64,000 bases of DNA from Caldicellulosiruptor hydrothermalis 108 (GCF_000166355.1 NC_014652.1:2706677-2770676); one strand, 5' to 3'. Counted from the first letter of the stretch, positions 1 to 7,345 are shown. Made by a program: numbers and translations. Notes: generated from the letters alone by a model not told the origin.

Positions 1-789
1 CTGCTGTTTGAGCTTTGCTGCCTCTTGCCCTTTTGTGCCGTTGTTTTCTGGGTCAGGATAAATATTTCTCAAAAATGAAAAGTTGTACTCTGCTGCCTCT
101 TTTCGTTTAATTGGAGATGAGAAAAATGCCGTAAATCTTTGCTGCTGAATGTGTATCTCAAAACTTTTTGCTGAACTTCCTATAATCGGGTCAGAAAAAG
201 TGATGCATATCTTTGGCACTTTGCTTTCATCAAGCCAATTCATAAGATTTGAAAAGACAGCAAAGTGTCTTGCAGCCTCCAAAATTGCAGAAATATAAAT
301 GTTGTGTCCGCTTGAAATGTCAAGGTAAAGATCTTCAAGTTCACCTTTCAAGTATCTTTCTATCATGTCAAAAAGAATCTCAAGCACAATATCATCATAG
401 CTTGCATCAAGAAATGTTTCCATATACTCACCAAGAGAGTGAACAATAAGCTTTTCGTCCCTGCACCTTTCAAGATCTATTCTATCTATAAACTCATCTG
501 GATTTTTCAGGTAGTCCGATGGATCTTTAAAGATGGCTGCAAGTTCTTCTTTCAAATTGGCTGGCTGAATGTATTCAGGAAGTCTACTGTTCAGAACAAT
601 GCTAACGGGATATATGACAACGGTTTTTGCCTCACAGCCTCTTTTGCGAAGAAAATCTCGCAACACAGTTGAAGAAAGTTCAGACTCTCCGCTCTCCTCA
701 ACTATCTCACCATTGAAATTTTTAATATAAAACTTTTTAGTAGCTATTGCAGGATTATCCAGTCTCCCAACTTGGTATATTACTTTCAT
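1..789 (-). CDS. csx1: CRISPR-associated CARF protein, Csx1/MJ1666-like (partial, runs off left edge)
   Basis: Open frame of 263 codons from an ATG at 787-789, preceded by a GGAGAGGAGAT ribosome site, with no stop before the window edge, so the C-terminus is missing. The N-terminus (MKVIYQVGRLDNP) is a Rossmann-type beta strand. A motif near residues 157-166, LDISSGHNIY, followed by a helix (SAILEAARHFAV) and ITFSDPI near residue 195, matches the CARF domain pattern of Csx1-type proteins. Members bind cyclic oligoadenylate made by an active Cas10 and switch on a C-terminal HEPN RNase; that half lies outside the window. It reads leftward, away from DUF1848. Family assignment is by motif memory only. 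Confidence 0.7.
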   Translation of the reverse strand, partial: MKVIYQVGRLDNPAIATKKFYIKNFNGEIVEESGESELSSTVLRDFLRKRGCEAKTVVIYPVSIVLNSRLPEYIQPANLKEELAAIFKDPSDYLKNPDEFIDRIDLERCRDEKLIVHSLGEYMETFLDASYDDIVLEILFDMIERYLKGELEDLYLDISSGHNIYISAILEAARHFAVFSNLMNWLDESKVPKICITFSDPIIGSSAKSFEIHIQQQRFTAFFSSPIKRKEAAEYNFSFLRNIYPDPENNGTKGQEAAKLKQQ

Positions 790-920
790 TTGATTATCTC
801 CTCTCCTCAGAAAAACATTTTGCATTTATTGCTAAATTTTTCTTCAGTATAATTTAATTATACCCTATTTTCTCCTCTAAAAAAAGAAAAAGCTGCAAAG
901 AGAAGTAGCAATAGCCCTCT

Positions 921-2021
921 TTACAGCAAAGTTCCCTGCTTTGTTTTTTTGAGATAATCCAAAATTTTTTCTACAAGCCAATTATTAGAATTATCTTCAA
1001 GAGAAATTTTTTCATATTCGTAAAAATCAAGCTGTGTCATTAATTCTTTTTGGTTTGCCTCTGCTTTCAAAATAGCTTCTTTGTCAAGTTTTATAGAGCC
1101 ATCTTTTTCCCTTATTCTTATTTCATCCTTTTCAAGATCAAGTCTACTACACAGAAGTGGTGAGTTGACATCATATTTTTTCGCATTTTTGAGGATTGAA
1201 TTTCTGCTAAAATTTGCATAGCAGTAAGTGCAAAAGTGTTTGCATGTGTTGAATATCCCAAGGTCTATGCTCTGGACACATCCGCACGCTTGACGCTGGT
1301 TTTTGTCTTTTTTAAAGCTTGCTGTCCAGTAGGGGTCCTTTTCTCTTTTGAGCTGCAAAATAAGCTCGCCATCTACACAATGCGCTTTTTTTAGCCCCAG
1401 TTCTTCGACCGGTAGATCTTCTGCACAGGTCTCAACACTGAGGTTATACTTTTTCCCAATGCTGCCCATCGCACCAAAGAGATTGTAAAGCTCTTCTGCC
1501 GCAAGATCTTTGGCATTTATTCTATTTAACTCATCCACTGCCTTGCTGTAAAAGTCAACATAGCTTATTATGCACTTTTGCGTATAGGGTGAAAGCTTTT
1601 CGCAAAGCTCTTCGAACTTTTCTTTGTGGTATTCCAAATCCATCTTATCTGTGATAATAATAGGGTCATACCGCCAGATAACTCTCTTTTTGCCTATCAT
1701 GTTTGAAAGCTCTATAAAGGTTTCGATGACCTCATCCTTCGAAGGAATGCCAGGCTCTATGTCTTTTCCATAAGGGGTAATTGTGAACTGAAAATAATAA
1801 GTGTATTCTTCCAGGTATTTGAGCTTGTCCAAAAAATTCTTGGGATTCTTTGTCCAGAAAACTATGGCATCAACATCTTTTGGATGGAGCGATACTGCAA
1901 AAACCTGAGTCAGTCTCATAGGGTTTCGGTACATTGCAAAACCTTCTTTTATTCTGTTTATAAACCAATCGCCATAAAAGGCTGGAATATCTGTCCTTCT
2001 ACTTGCACTTATTATCACCAT
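921..2021 (-). CDS. DUF1848 family radical-SAM-like protein
   Basis: 366 residues. The N-terminus MVIISASRRTDIPAFYGDW is the hallmark of DUF1848, a family related to radical SAM photolyase-like enzymes. A cysteine cluster near residues 253-275 (CGCVQSIDLG, then CKHFCTYCYANF) could bind an iron-sulfur cluster, but no reaction is established. ATG start at 2019-2021 with AGGGGCTGAG just upstream. It begins 16 bp after the stop of the 151-residue gene, so the two are probably co-transcribed. Its place beside csx1 and a CRISPR remnant may be accidental. Confidence 0.8.
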   Translation of the reverse strand: MVIISASRRTDIPAFYGDWFINRIKEGFAMYRNPMRLTQVFAVSLHPKDVDAIVFWTKNPKNFLDKLKYLEEYTYYFQFTITPYGKDIEPGIPSKDEVIETFIELSNMIGKKRVIWRYDPIIITDKMDLEYHKEKFEELCEKLSPYTQKCIISYVDFYSKAVDELNRINAKDLAAEELYNLFGAMGSIGKKYNLSVETCAEDLPVEELGLKKAHCVDGELILQLKREKDPYWTASFKKDKNQRQACGCVQSIDLGIFNTCKHFCTYCYANFSRNSILKNAKKYDVNSPLLCSRLDLEKDEIRIREKDGSIKLDKEAILKAEANQKELMTQLDFYEYEKISLEDNSNNWLVEKILDYLKKTKQGTLL

Positions 2022-2036
2022 CTCAGCCCCTTTTTG

Positions 2037-2492
2037 CTAAACTAAACTAACATCAGCATTCTTAACAAGCACAAGCTGTGCACTTCTGTACTGATTCCAC
2101 ATCTCAAAATAGTTCTTTAACTCCTCTGGAACACTTTCCATGTCAATCTCACACTTTGAATGAGCACCACCAAAACAAAGGCTTGGGTCACTGTTGTATG
2201 GAAAGTAATATTTTAACACTGCGATATTGTAATTGATCCAAAACTTGCGAGCCAAATAATCAAGGATTTCTCTTCCTTTTACTTCTTCAGGATTCCTCAA
2301 AGCATACTGTTGTGTGACGTTTGTATCGTTGAAAATTATCATAGTAGATTTTGGTAATATCTCGAAAGCTTTTACAACAAATTTCTCAGCAAACCTCTTA
2401 ACAAAAGCTACATCATAGTATTTTGCCATGTCTGAAAGAACGTACTGAAATGAGATGATATTGGGCTTTTCGCACCTTTTGATGCATGCCAA
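2037..2492 (-). CDS. Hypothetical protein, possibly 5'-truncated
   Basis: 151 residues if started at the TTG at 2490-2492. There is no convincing ribosome site and an in-frame stop lies 11 codons upstream, so the original N-terminus may be lost. No recognised family. Visible features are a hydrophobic strand (STMIIFND) near residue 50 and a Cys/His segment (CFGGAHSKCEID) near residues 105-116. The 5' end lies about 90 bp from the border of the duplicated CRISPR leader, so the rearrangement that placed the leader here could have removed its start. It reads into DUF1848 with a 16-bp gap. Confidence 0.5.
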   Translation of the reverse strand: MACIKRCEKPNIISFQYVLSDMAKYYDVAFVKRFAEKFVVKAFEILPKSTMIIFNDTNVTQQYALRNPEEVKGREILDYLARKFWINYNIAVLKYYFPYNSDPSLCFGGAHSKCEIDMESVPEELKNYFEMWNQYRSAQLVLVKNADVSLV

Positions 2493-2584
2493 GCTGGGTT
2501 TTGTCAGCTTTTTCTTGCTATGTTATTACATTTTTGTCCATTTTGCTTCGTGTATCTTGTGATTTCAGTTTTTAGCTATTTTGC

Positions 2585-2757
2585 ATTTACCAATTGCTGT
2601 CGACCTGTAATCCCCCCAAAAACCCCGGGGGTCGAGAGCAAAAGGCAATTTATGGCATGTGTTGACTTCCAAGAGCTTGTGGGGTATAATAGAAATAATC
2701 TATAGTAGCTTGAAAACTTAACCATTTGTTCCTTGTGGCATTTTTCAAGACTTCTAC
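2585..2757 (+). promoter_or_regulatory. CRISPR leader, copy A (duplicate of leader at 26563)
   Basis: Nearly identical over about 175 bp to the leader of the 26739 array; similarity starts at ATTTACCAATTGCTG. It holds a GC-rich palindromic block (2598-2640), then a textbook promoter: TTGACT at 2662-2667, 17 bp, TATAAT at 2685-2690. The promoter is intact, so the remnant locus is probably still transcribed rightward. Confidence 0.8.
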
Positions 2758-2786
2758 GGTTGTAGCCTTCCCGTTGGGGATTGAAA

Positions 2787-2876
2787 CATTATTACGAAGA
2801 TTTAGACACTTTAGAGCAAGAACTTGATACAAATATACTTGACAATTTTGAACTTGATGAGGAGGCACCATTTTGA
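2787..2876 (+). pseudogene. 3' end of an SSB-like gene inside the CRISPR insert
   Basis: The frame is open from the repeat junction through 28 codons to TGA at 2874-2876. The product end is very acidic and finishes FELDEEAPF, resembling the D/E-rich tail ending in PF of single-stranded DNA binding proteins. The TGA overlaps the next ATG (TGATG), as in tightly packed phage operons. It is cut by the repeat on its left. The SSB reading rests only on the tail and gene order. Confidence 0.4.
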
Positions 2877-3112
2877 TGGTATATGAAGTTACTTATAACA
2901 ATTCAAGACTTGTGTTTGAAGGAAAAGAAATTAACTATTTCAAGATTTTAGAGGCTTTAGATAAGCTTAGAGATTTGCGTGACTATATTGAACTGTTTTA
3001 CACTGAGTATTCTGGTCTTCCTCTTACCTCCCTTCCATATGATGTTTTACTTGATATTTTTACAAACTATCTTGACTTTATAGGTGTACAAATAAAGGTT
3101 ATAGGTAGGTAA
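2876..3112 (+). CDS. Small phage-type protein inside the CRISPR insert
   Basis: 78 residues from the ATG at 2876, with GAGGAGG about 12 bp upstream; a TTG one codon earlier is less likely. No family recognised. The sequence is soluble and rich in Asp, Leu and Tyr, with a predicted helix (KILEALDKLRDLRDYIEL). It is the only complete gene in the segment between the two CRISPR repeats, lying between an SSB-like tail and a RecA-like start, so it probably came from a phage or plasmid replication module. Confidence 0.5.
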   Translation: MVYEVTYNNSRLVFEGKEINYFKILEALDKLRDLRDYIELFYTEYSGLPLTSLPYDVLLDIFTNYLDFIGVQIKVIGR

Positions 3113-3120
3113 ACTTTTTT

Positions 3121-3282
3121 ATGGGTGACAAGGCAAAAATAATTGAACTCATGAAAGCTATTAATAAAGCTAAAGGTGGAAATGTGATAGGTTTTTTGGT
3201 GAGATAGCACCAAAATATATTCCGGTAATTCCAACTCAATCACTAATTCTGAACAAACAGCTAGGTATTGGTGGATTTCCAT
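3121..3282 (+). pseudogene. 5' end of a RecA-like gene, frameshifted and cut by a CRISPR repeat
   Basis: An ATG at 3121 opens MGDKAKIIELMKAINKAKG, like the N-terminal helix of RecA. The frame stops at 3205-3207, but adding one T to the run of six T's at 3191-3197 restores a frame reading GEIAPKYIPVIPTQSL, then LGIGGFP, close to the RecA segment that precedes the Walker A region. The CRISPR repeat at 3283 follows directly after GGFP, so the ATPase core is absent. It is a gene fragment, not a functional recombinase. Confidence 0.5.
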
Positions 3283-3311
3283 GTTTGTAGCCTCCCCGTT
3301 GGGGATTGAGG

Positions 3312-3402
3312 AGGGGAAGGGTCCCCCTCTTTGGGGATTGAGAGGGAGAGGGAACCTTACCTTTGGTGTTTGAGGTGTGGGAAAGGTTTCCTTTGGGGTT
3401 TG
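3312..3402 (+). repeat. Degenerate repeat tail of CRISPR locus A
   Basis: After repeat 2, decayed copies of the repeat 3' half recur with almost no spacer: GGGGATTG at 3301, 3333, GGTGTTTG at 3365 and GGGGTTTG at 3395, a period of 30-32 bp. This resembles the decayed distal end of the 26739 array. Confidence 0.6.
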
Positions 3403-3479
3403 AGAGGAAGAAAATGAAGACTCTTCTTAAATAATTGAAATGGATTGTATATTAAAATTTTAACTTCAGGGAGAATAAA

Positions 3480-3520
3480 AAGATGCCAGGGAAAAAGAAA
3501 CAGCTTCCCGGCATCTTTTA
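3480..3520. terminator. Bidirectional hairpin terminator
   Basis: The stem AAGATGCC..GGGAA / TTCCC.GGCATCTT has a T run on the right (TTTTATAT) and, on the other strand, TTTTTATT. It can end both the CRISPR transcript and the leftward zinc-ribbon genes. Confidence 0.65.
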
Positions 3521-3540
3521 TATGCAGTTTTAAATTGACA

Positions 3541-3897
3541 TCATTCCTCTATTATATCCTCTCCTTCATCTTCTAACCCTTCTGGATACATATCCTCAGG
3601 ATCTGCGTAGTGGCATACATTAAATGTTGTAACATCAACTGATGATACCGGTGAGTTGATCGGAAAGAGTGCCATTGTAAGAGAAATGCAACCTTTTTTC
3701 AAATCTTCTATTAGCATTTCAAGTCCTATTTTGTCTTTATCAAGAATAATTGTTTTAACTGGGGGAATTTCAAATTCTGATACTGAACAATCAGCGTCAA
3801 GACCAGCTTCATTATCAATTCCAGCTTGCTTAAGAGCTTCTTCATAAGGATCATAATCTCTTATCTTTTCCTTTATAACTTCAATTGCTTTTTTCAT
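3541..3897 (-). CDS. C-terminal half of split zinc-ribbon CRISPR-linked protein
   Basis: 118 residues. It matches the C-terminal third of the 303-residue protein at 27553 (shared pattern: ALDKAGLEIFIEHLEK versus LDKDKIGLEMLIEDLKK, then an acidic tail). It overlaps the upstream half by 17 bp in another frame. Removing one A from the run of six at 3888-3895 would join them (reading STVDEKAIEV), so this is either a frameshifted gene or a slippage site. The ATG used here may be fortuitous. Function unknown. Confidence 0.55.
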   Translation of the reverse strand: MKKAIEVIKEKIRDYDPYEEALKQAGIDNEAGLDADCSVSEFEIPPVKTIILDKDKIGLEMLIEDLKKGCISLTMALFPINSPVSSVDVTTFNVCHYADPEDMYPEGLEDEGEDIIEE

Positions 3898-4396
3898 CTA
3901 CTGTTGACATGTAGACAATGCCACATTTTTTGCAAACCATATATGCAACATTTTCAAAATTCAGGGTGTATCCTGCCACTTTGACATTGACTCTTTTGCC
4001 CCATTCAATTTTCATCTCACCACTTCCGCATTCAGAACATATTGAAGGGGATAAAACTTTAATTAGAATGTTATCATACTTAAAGTGATCTTTCTTATCT
4101 ATTTTGTCTTTTATAGTTTTTATTTTTGTATTCCAGCACTGGGCAGGATTGCAGCTTGAGTCTTTTTCTTCTTTGTTATTAGGGCAAAGTCCAACCCAGC
4201 CAGGACACTTTTTTGCCTGCAAATACTCTTTTGGCCTTTTGAAATTGCCAATTTCATCTTTTAATAGTTCTCTCAAGCTTGCAAATGTTCTCAAACTTTC
4301 TCCAACATAATCAATCAAAGTTTGTTCATAATAAGATTCATGCAGTTTTATTACACCATCTTCATCGATATAAAAATAACTCAACCCTATCACCAC
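3881..4396 (-). CDS. N-terminal half of split zinc-ribbon CRISPR-linked protein
   Basis: 171 residues from GTG at 4394-4396; a TTG at 4382-4384 has the better ribosome site (AAGGTGGTGA). Cysteines are arranged as KKCPGWVGLCP, then CNPAQCW, then SICSECG and VCKKC, the same eight-cysteine layout as the 303-residue protein at 27553 (CPLYFGLCP, CDSNLCW, SICPECG, ECKSC). This suggests one or two zinc sites. Residues 25-50 (EQTLIDYVGESL..LRELLKDE) also match that paralogue. It lies beside the decayed CRISPR locus, as the paralogue lies beside the intact array. Function unknown. Confidence 0.6.
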   Translation of the reverse strand: MVIGLSYFYIDEDGVIKLHESYYEQTLIDYVGESLRTFASLRELLKDEIGNFKRPKEYLQAKKCPGWVGLCPNNKEEKDSSCNPAQCWNTKIKTIKDKIDKKDHFKYDNILIKVLSPSICSECGSGEMKIEWGKRVNVKVAGYTLNFENVAYMVCKKCGIVYMSTVDEKSN

Positions 4397-4413
4397 CTTG
4401 GTTCTTTGGTTCT

Positions 4414-4545
4414 TTATATCCTAAAAAAGCCTTTAATAATTCCTAAGATAAATCTAAACATTAAATATAAAATTCCAAGCGAAATGAGTATTAGCGGCAG
4501 GAGGATTGGAGCAAGGATAATCAAGATAATGACGGCAATCACCAT
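4414..4545 (-). CDS. 43-residue membrane protein
   Basis: Starts ATGGTGATTGCC with GAGGTGG 11 bp upstream. Nearly the whole product is one long hydrophobic stretch, beginning MVIAVIILIILAPILLPLIL and ending in a short basic tail (GIIKGFFRI), so it is a single-span or hairpin membrane peptide. It stops 17 bp before the split zinc-ribbon gene and could be co-transcribed with it. No family recognised. Confidence 0.45.
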   Translation of the reverse strand: MVIAVIILIILAPILLPLILISLGILYLMFRFILGIIKGFFRI

Positions 4546-4600
4546 CCCATCTTTTGCCACCTCTCAAGGTAAAACATTTTTCATCTAAGCTTTAATAACT

Positions 4601-4935
4601 CTATTTTTCTTATACCCTCATCACACTTTATTTCTCACATACAGTTTACAACCAGCCACATTTTTGATCAACTCCAAAATTTATGCGAAGTTTAAAGATC
4701 AAATTTATCAGGTGAGATTAAAAATTTATTTCACCATGAATTTTTGCCATAAACAACACAGCCTCAAATACTTTATTCTCAAGGAATTACTGCACAATTG
4801 AGAAAATTACAGTTTAAACTCTAATCAAAAATCAACTTCGCATAAAAATTTGTCTTTCCAAAGAGAATAAAACTCAGTTAAAATAACCTTCGCTGCTGCT
4901 TGCAGCAAAAAAAAAATTAAAGGGAGATGGTAAGC
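4601..4935. other. AT-rich intergenic stretch with an imperfect inverted repeat
   Basis: No gene is visible. Two arms, AAAATTTATGCGAAGTTTA near 4677-4695 and AACTTCGCATAAAAATTTG near 4833-4851, are inverted copies about 140 bp apart, with further partial matches outside them (TTTTTGATCAAC and ATCAAAAATCAAC). The function is unclear: a small degraded mobile element or a pair of regulator sites are both possible. Confidence 0.35.
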
Positions 4936-5481
4936 ATGCAGCGAAAATCACTTCTTGAAAAGCTCTCATCAATAAGATTTCGCCAATACGTTTTGCAAGA
5001 AGAAGGTTTAAACTCCTGGTGGGATTTTAGAATGCCAATTGAAGATGATTACACTACACTGTTTGAGCTGATCAAATCAATAAAACGCGCAAGGCTTGTG
5101 TTCAAAGCTTTGATGGCATGCAAAAGATACTTTAGAATAATTCCTTCAAAAAAAGGTCTGTGCCTTGTCTACAGATTCTCCATTCTCTCAACAGCAAAAA
5201 ATCCAGAACTTCCAGTTGACATAAATCAGCCAACAGAAATAATAGAATACAACGGCATAAAATGGTTTGTCGAAGAATTCGGTTCTCTTATTGTCATCGG
5301 TGAGGTTGACGTAAACAAGGTTAAAAGAATTGTCGAAAAACTTGAAGAAAACTGGAAGAAAAGATATCCAAAGATAAGAGAGAGGGAAATTAAAAAGTAT
5401 ATTGACAGCATAAAGAATGAAAACATAGAAGAAATGCAAAAAATGTGGGATTCATTTGTGGATGTTGTAAATGGAGACTAA
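4936..5481 (+). CDS. Hypothetical protein
   Basis: 181 residues from the ATG at 4936. An earlier in-frame ATG at 4927 directly abuts AGGGAG, while 4936 is 9 bp away, so 4936 is preferred. The protein is charged and has a basic C-terminal helix (ENWKKRYPKIREREIKKYI). No signal peptide, membrane span or known family is visible. Its 3' end meets a leftward riboswitch and terminator, so the riboswitch transcript, if extended, would be antisense to it. Confidence 0.6.
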   Translation: MQRKSLLEKLSSIRFRQYVLQEEGLNSWWDFRMPIEDDYTTLFELIKSIKRARLVFKALMACKRYFRIIPSKKGLCLVYRFSILSTAKNPELPVDINQPTEIIEYNGIKWFVEEFGSLIVIGEVDVNKVKRIVEKLEENWKKRYPKIREREIKKYIDSIKNENIEEMQKMWDSFVDVVNGD

Positions 5482-5486
5482 CAAAA

Positions 5487-5513
5487 GGCTGTCTGCAGTT
5501 TTCGCAGGCAGCC
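5487..5513 (-). terminator. Terminator/expression platform of the c-di-GMP riboswitch
   Basis: Stem GGCTGCCTGC / GCAGACAGCC with a 7-base loop, followed on the minus strand by TTTTGTTAG. Its 5' arm reuses the GGCTGCC that closes the 3' side of the aptamer, so ligand binding and this hairpin should compete. It lies directly after the stop codon of the rightward gene. Confidence 0.6.
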
Positions 5514-5597
5514 TGGCGACCATAGGGGAGGTAAACTTCCCACGATAGGCCCATGGCTTTGCGCCCCAGGTTTCCCTGTGTTTGCCCTTTTCAGGAA
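5505..5597 (-). ncRNA. Cyclic di-GMP-I (GEMM-I) riboswitch
   Basis: The minus strand reads, in order, AAAAGGGCAAAC, a GGGAAACC-type tetraloop stem, GGCGCAAAGCC, GGGCCTA, a variable stem-loop, then GGTCGCCAGGCTGCC. These are the conserved blocks of the GEMM-I aptamer in the right order and spacing. A possible promoter (TTGTTT, 18 bp, TAAAAT) lies upstream on the minus strand near 5625-5655. No minus-strand gene follows for about 950 bp; the transcript faces the 3' end of the 4936-5481 gene. A GGDEF-EAL protein at 30788 shows that the cell handles this messenger. Confidence 0.8.
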
Positions 5598-5671
5598 TTC
5601 GCTTTGTGTTCAATACAATTTAATTTTATTCCATATTTACAACATAAAACAATCTAATTTTTAAAACTCTG

Positions 5672-6493
5672 CTACTGTCTTTTAGGCTCCCATAGATATT
5701 CAACTGATGGTTTTTTAGAAACAGGCTGGGGGTATAAGCACATGAGCTGTTTGATTTCTTTATCTATGCAGCAGCTTACCTTTAACCCAAGCTCTTTTGC
5801 CTTTTCATATGTTATTGGAAAATCATGTGTGTATTTGCCCTCAACAAGCTCTTTTGCTATGTTCTGAGCAACATCGTCTGGGTAGTTGCCAGATAGAAGC
5901 TCTAAAACCACTTCTTTTGTTTGTTTTATAGCTTTTTTGGCAATGTCTGCTAATATCAATGTTTTGTCATCAATCTCATTGAGCGTTTTTTGCTTTACAA
6001 CCTCCAAGATAGACACTGCTGGAAATTCGCCAATCTGAGGGTCAACAGGACCTAAAACTGCATCCTCTGACATTACAATCTCATCTGCAGCAAGTGCAAT
6101 GAGCGTCCCACCTGACATTGCATAGTGCGGAACATGAACTGTGACTTTGCCTTTGTGGCGTTTTATCGCTCTCGCAATCTGGGTTGATGCTAAAACAAGC
6201 CCGCCCGGTGTGTGAAGAATTATATCAAGCGGGATTGATGGGTCAGTCATATTGATTGCCCTGATTACTTCCTCTGAGTCGTTTATGTCAATGTATTTGT
6301 ATATTGGAAAGCCTAAAAAGCTCATAGTTTCTTGCCTGTGAACAAGTAGTATCACCCTTGAACCTCTTTTTTTCTCTATTTTAGCAATGAGCTTCTGCCT
6401 TGCAGACTCAAGCATCCTTTGTTTCATAACAGGCTGAAGAGAACTTGCTATGATGAAAAATATAAGCAAATCCCAAAAGCTCATGTCATGCAC
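5672..6493 (-). CDS. SDH-type ClpP-fold membrane serine protease
   Basis: 273 residues. An N-terminal hydrophobic segment (residues 5-20) anchors the protein. The body is a ClpP/crotonase fold of the serine-dehydrogenase-proteinase family (PF01972): LDIILHTPGG near 88-97, AMSGGTLIALAADEI near 123-137 with the likely catalytic Ser, and AVLGPVDPQIG near 143-153. Relatives may degrade membrane-associated proteins. It lies 17 bp after the rhomboid gene, so the two membrane proteases form an operon. Confidence 0.8.
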   Translation of the reverse strand: MHDMSFWDLLIFFIIASSLQPVMKQRMLESARQKLIAKIEKKRGSRVILLVHRQETMSFLGFPIYKYIDINDSEEVIRAINMTDPSIPLDIILHTPGGLVLASTQIARAIKRHKGKVTVHVPHYAMSGGTLIALAADEIVMSEDAVLGPVDPQIGEFPAVSILEVVKQKTLNEIDDKTLILADIAKKAIKQTKEVVLELLSGNYPDDVAQNIAKELVEGKYTHDFPITYEKAKELGLKVSCCIDKEIKQLMCLYPQPVSKKPSVEYLWEPKRQ

Positions 6494-6510
6494 TCTCCTT
6501 CTTAAGAATT

Positions 6511-7239
6511 TTAATAATATCTGTAATAAAAGATTTCATCATCGAAAAAATTATTGTATCTGCGGTACTTCTTTTTGAAGAAATTAACTGTAAGTGCGCC
6601 AAACACAAATCCACCAATGTGAGCCCACCAAGCAATTCCACTTCCAAACACAGGTCCAAACAGCTCTAAAATCCCAGATGATACCTGCGACAAAAACCAC
6701 AAACCAAGATAAAATACCGCTGGAATGTTTACAAAAAGAGGAATAAACCCAATCGGTATGAGTGTAACAATACTTGAAAGTGGGAACATTAGAAAGTATG
6801 CACCCATCACACCTGCGATTGCACCGGATGCTCCAACAACCGCAACAAGAGAGTGTGCATTGAAAAACCAGTGAGTATAAGCTGCAGCAAATCCGCTAAG
6901 AAGATAGAAGATTAAAAACTTAAAGTGTCCAACTCTGTCTTCAACATTGTCGCCAAACAGCCAGAGCGACCACATGTTGGATATAAGGTGCATCCAACTT
7001 CCGTGCATGAACATCGAACATATTATTGGCCATATGGAATAGATAATTCCTGTTATAAGTCCATTAGACAGCGCCCTTGAAAATTTTTCTGGAATAAATC
7101 CATATCTGTAAACAAGCTCCTGCGTCGCTTCAGGCGGAATGGATACCTGAAATAAAAAAACAAGAACGTTTATAATGATTATAAACCACGTCATAAAAGG
7201 CTTTTCTCTGCTTGGAATTGTATCTTTTAGTGGAATCAA
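6511..7239 (-). CDS. Rhomboid family intramembrane serine protease
   Basis: 242 residues with about six membrane spans. The catalytic GASGAIAGVMGAY motif lies near residues 137-149 and the matching His in WWAHIGGFVFGA near 207-218. HGSWMHLISNMWSLWLFG near 87-104 is the conserved loop and TM2 region. It cleaves membrane proteins within the bilayer; the substrate is unknown. First gene of a two-gene leftward operon with the ClpP-fold protease. Confidence 0.9.
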   Translation of the reverse strand: MIPLKDTIPSREKPFMTWFIIIINVLVFLFQVSIPPEATQELVYRYGFIPEKFSRALSNGLITGIIYSIWPIICSMFMHGSWMHLISNMWSLWLFGDNVEDRVGHFKFLIFYLLSGFAAAYTHWFFNAHSLVAVVGASGAIAGVMGAYFLMFPLSSIVTLIPIGFIPLFVNIPAVFYLGLWFLSQVSSGILELFGPVFGSGIAWWAHIGGFVFGALTVNFFKKKYRRYNNFFDDEIFYYRYY

Positions 7240-7345
7240 TCTTTTTGCCTCCCTTTTTATAAAGTTGATTTTGTTTGAGTATTCATATTTTTAATACCCA
7301 TCTTTTGTATTGTTTATTCCTATTCAGAACTCATATAAAAAACAA

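Larger units (their letters stand above)
2758..3311 (+). CRISPR. Decayed CRISPR locus: two repeats around a 496-bp insert
   Basis: Repeat 1 at 2758-2786 (starts GGTTGTAGCC, ends GGGGATTGAAA) and repeat 2 at 3283-3311 (starts GTTTGTAGCC, ends GGGGATTGAGG) are the same 29-bp repeat as the 26739 array, with a few changes (CCCGTTGGGG in place of CCCTTTGGGG). Normal spacers of this repeat type in the window are 35-37 bp. Here the interval 2787-3282 is 496 bp and carries parts of three rightward genes, described separately. Confidence 0.75.

Noticed and set aside
249..672. Two short rightward open frames at the left edge
   Set aside because: They lie antisense inside the long csx1 frame, have no ribosome sites and no coherent protein features.
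2787..3282. Coincidence that insert plus repeat (525 bp) is about eight normal repeat-spacer units
   Set aside because: No trace of internal repeats was found in the insert, so loss of repeats from eight units is not supported.
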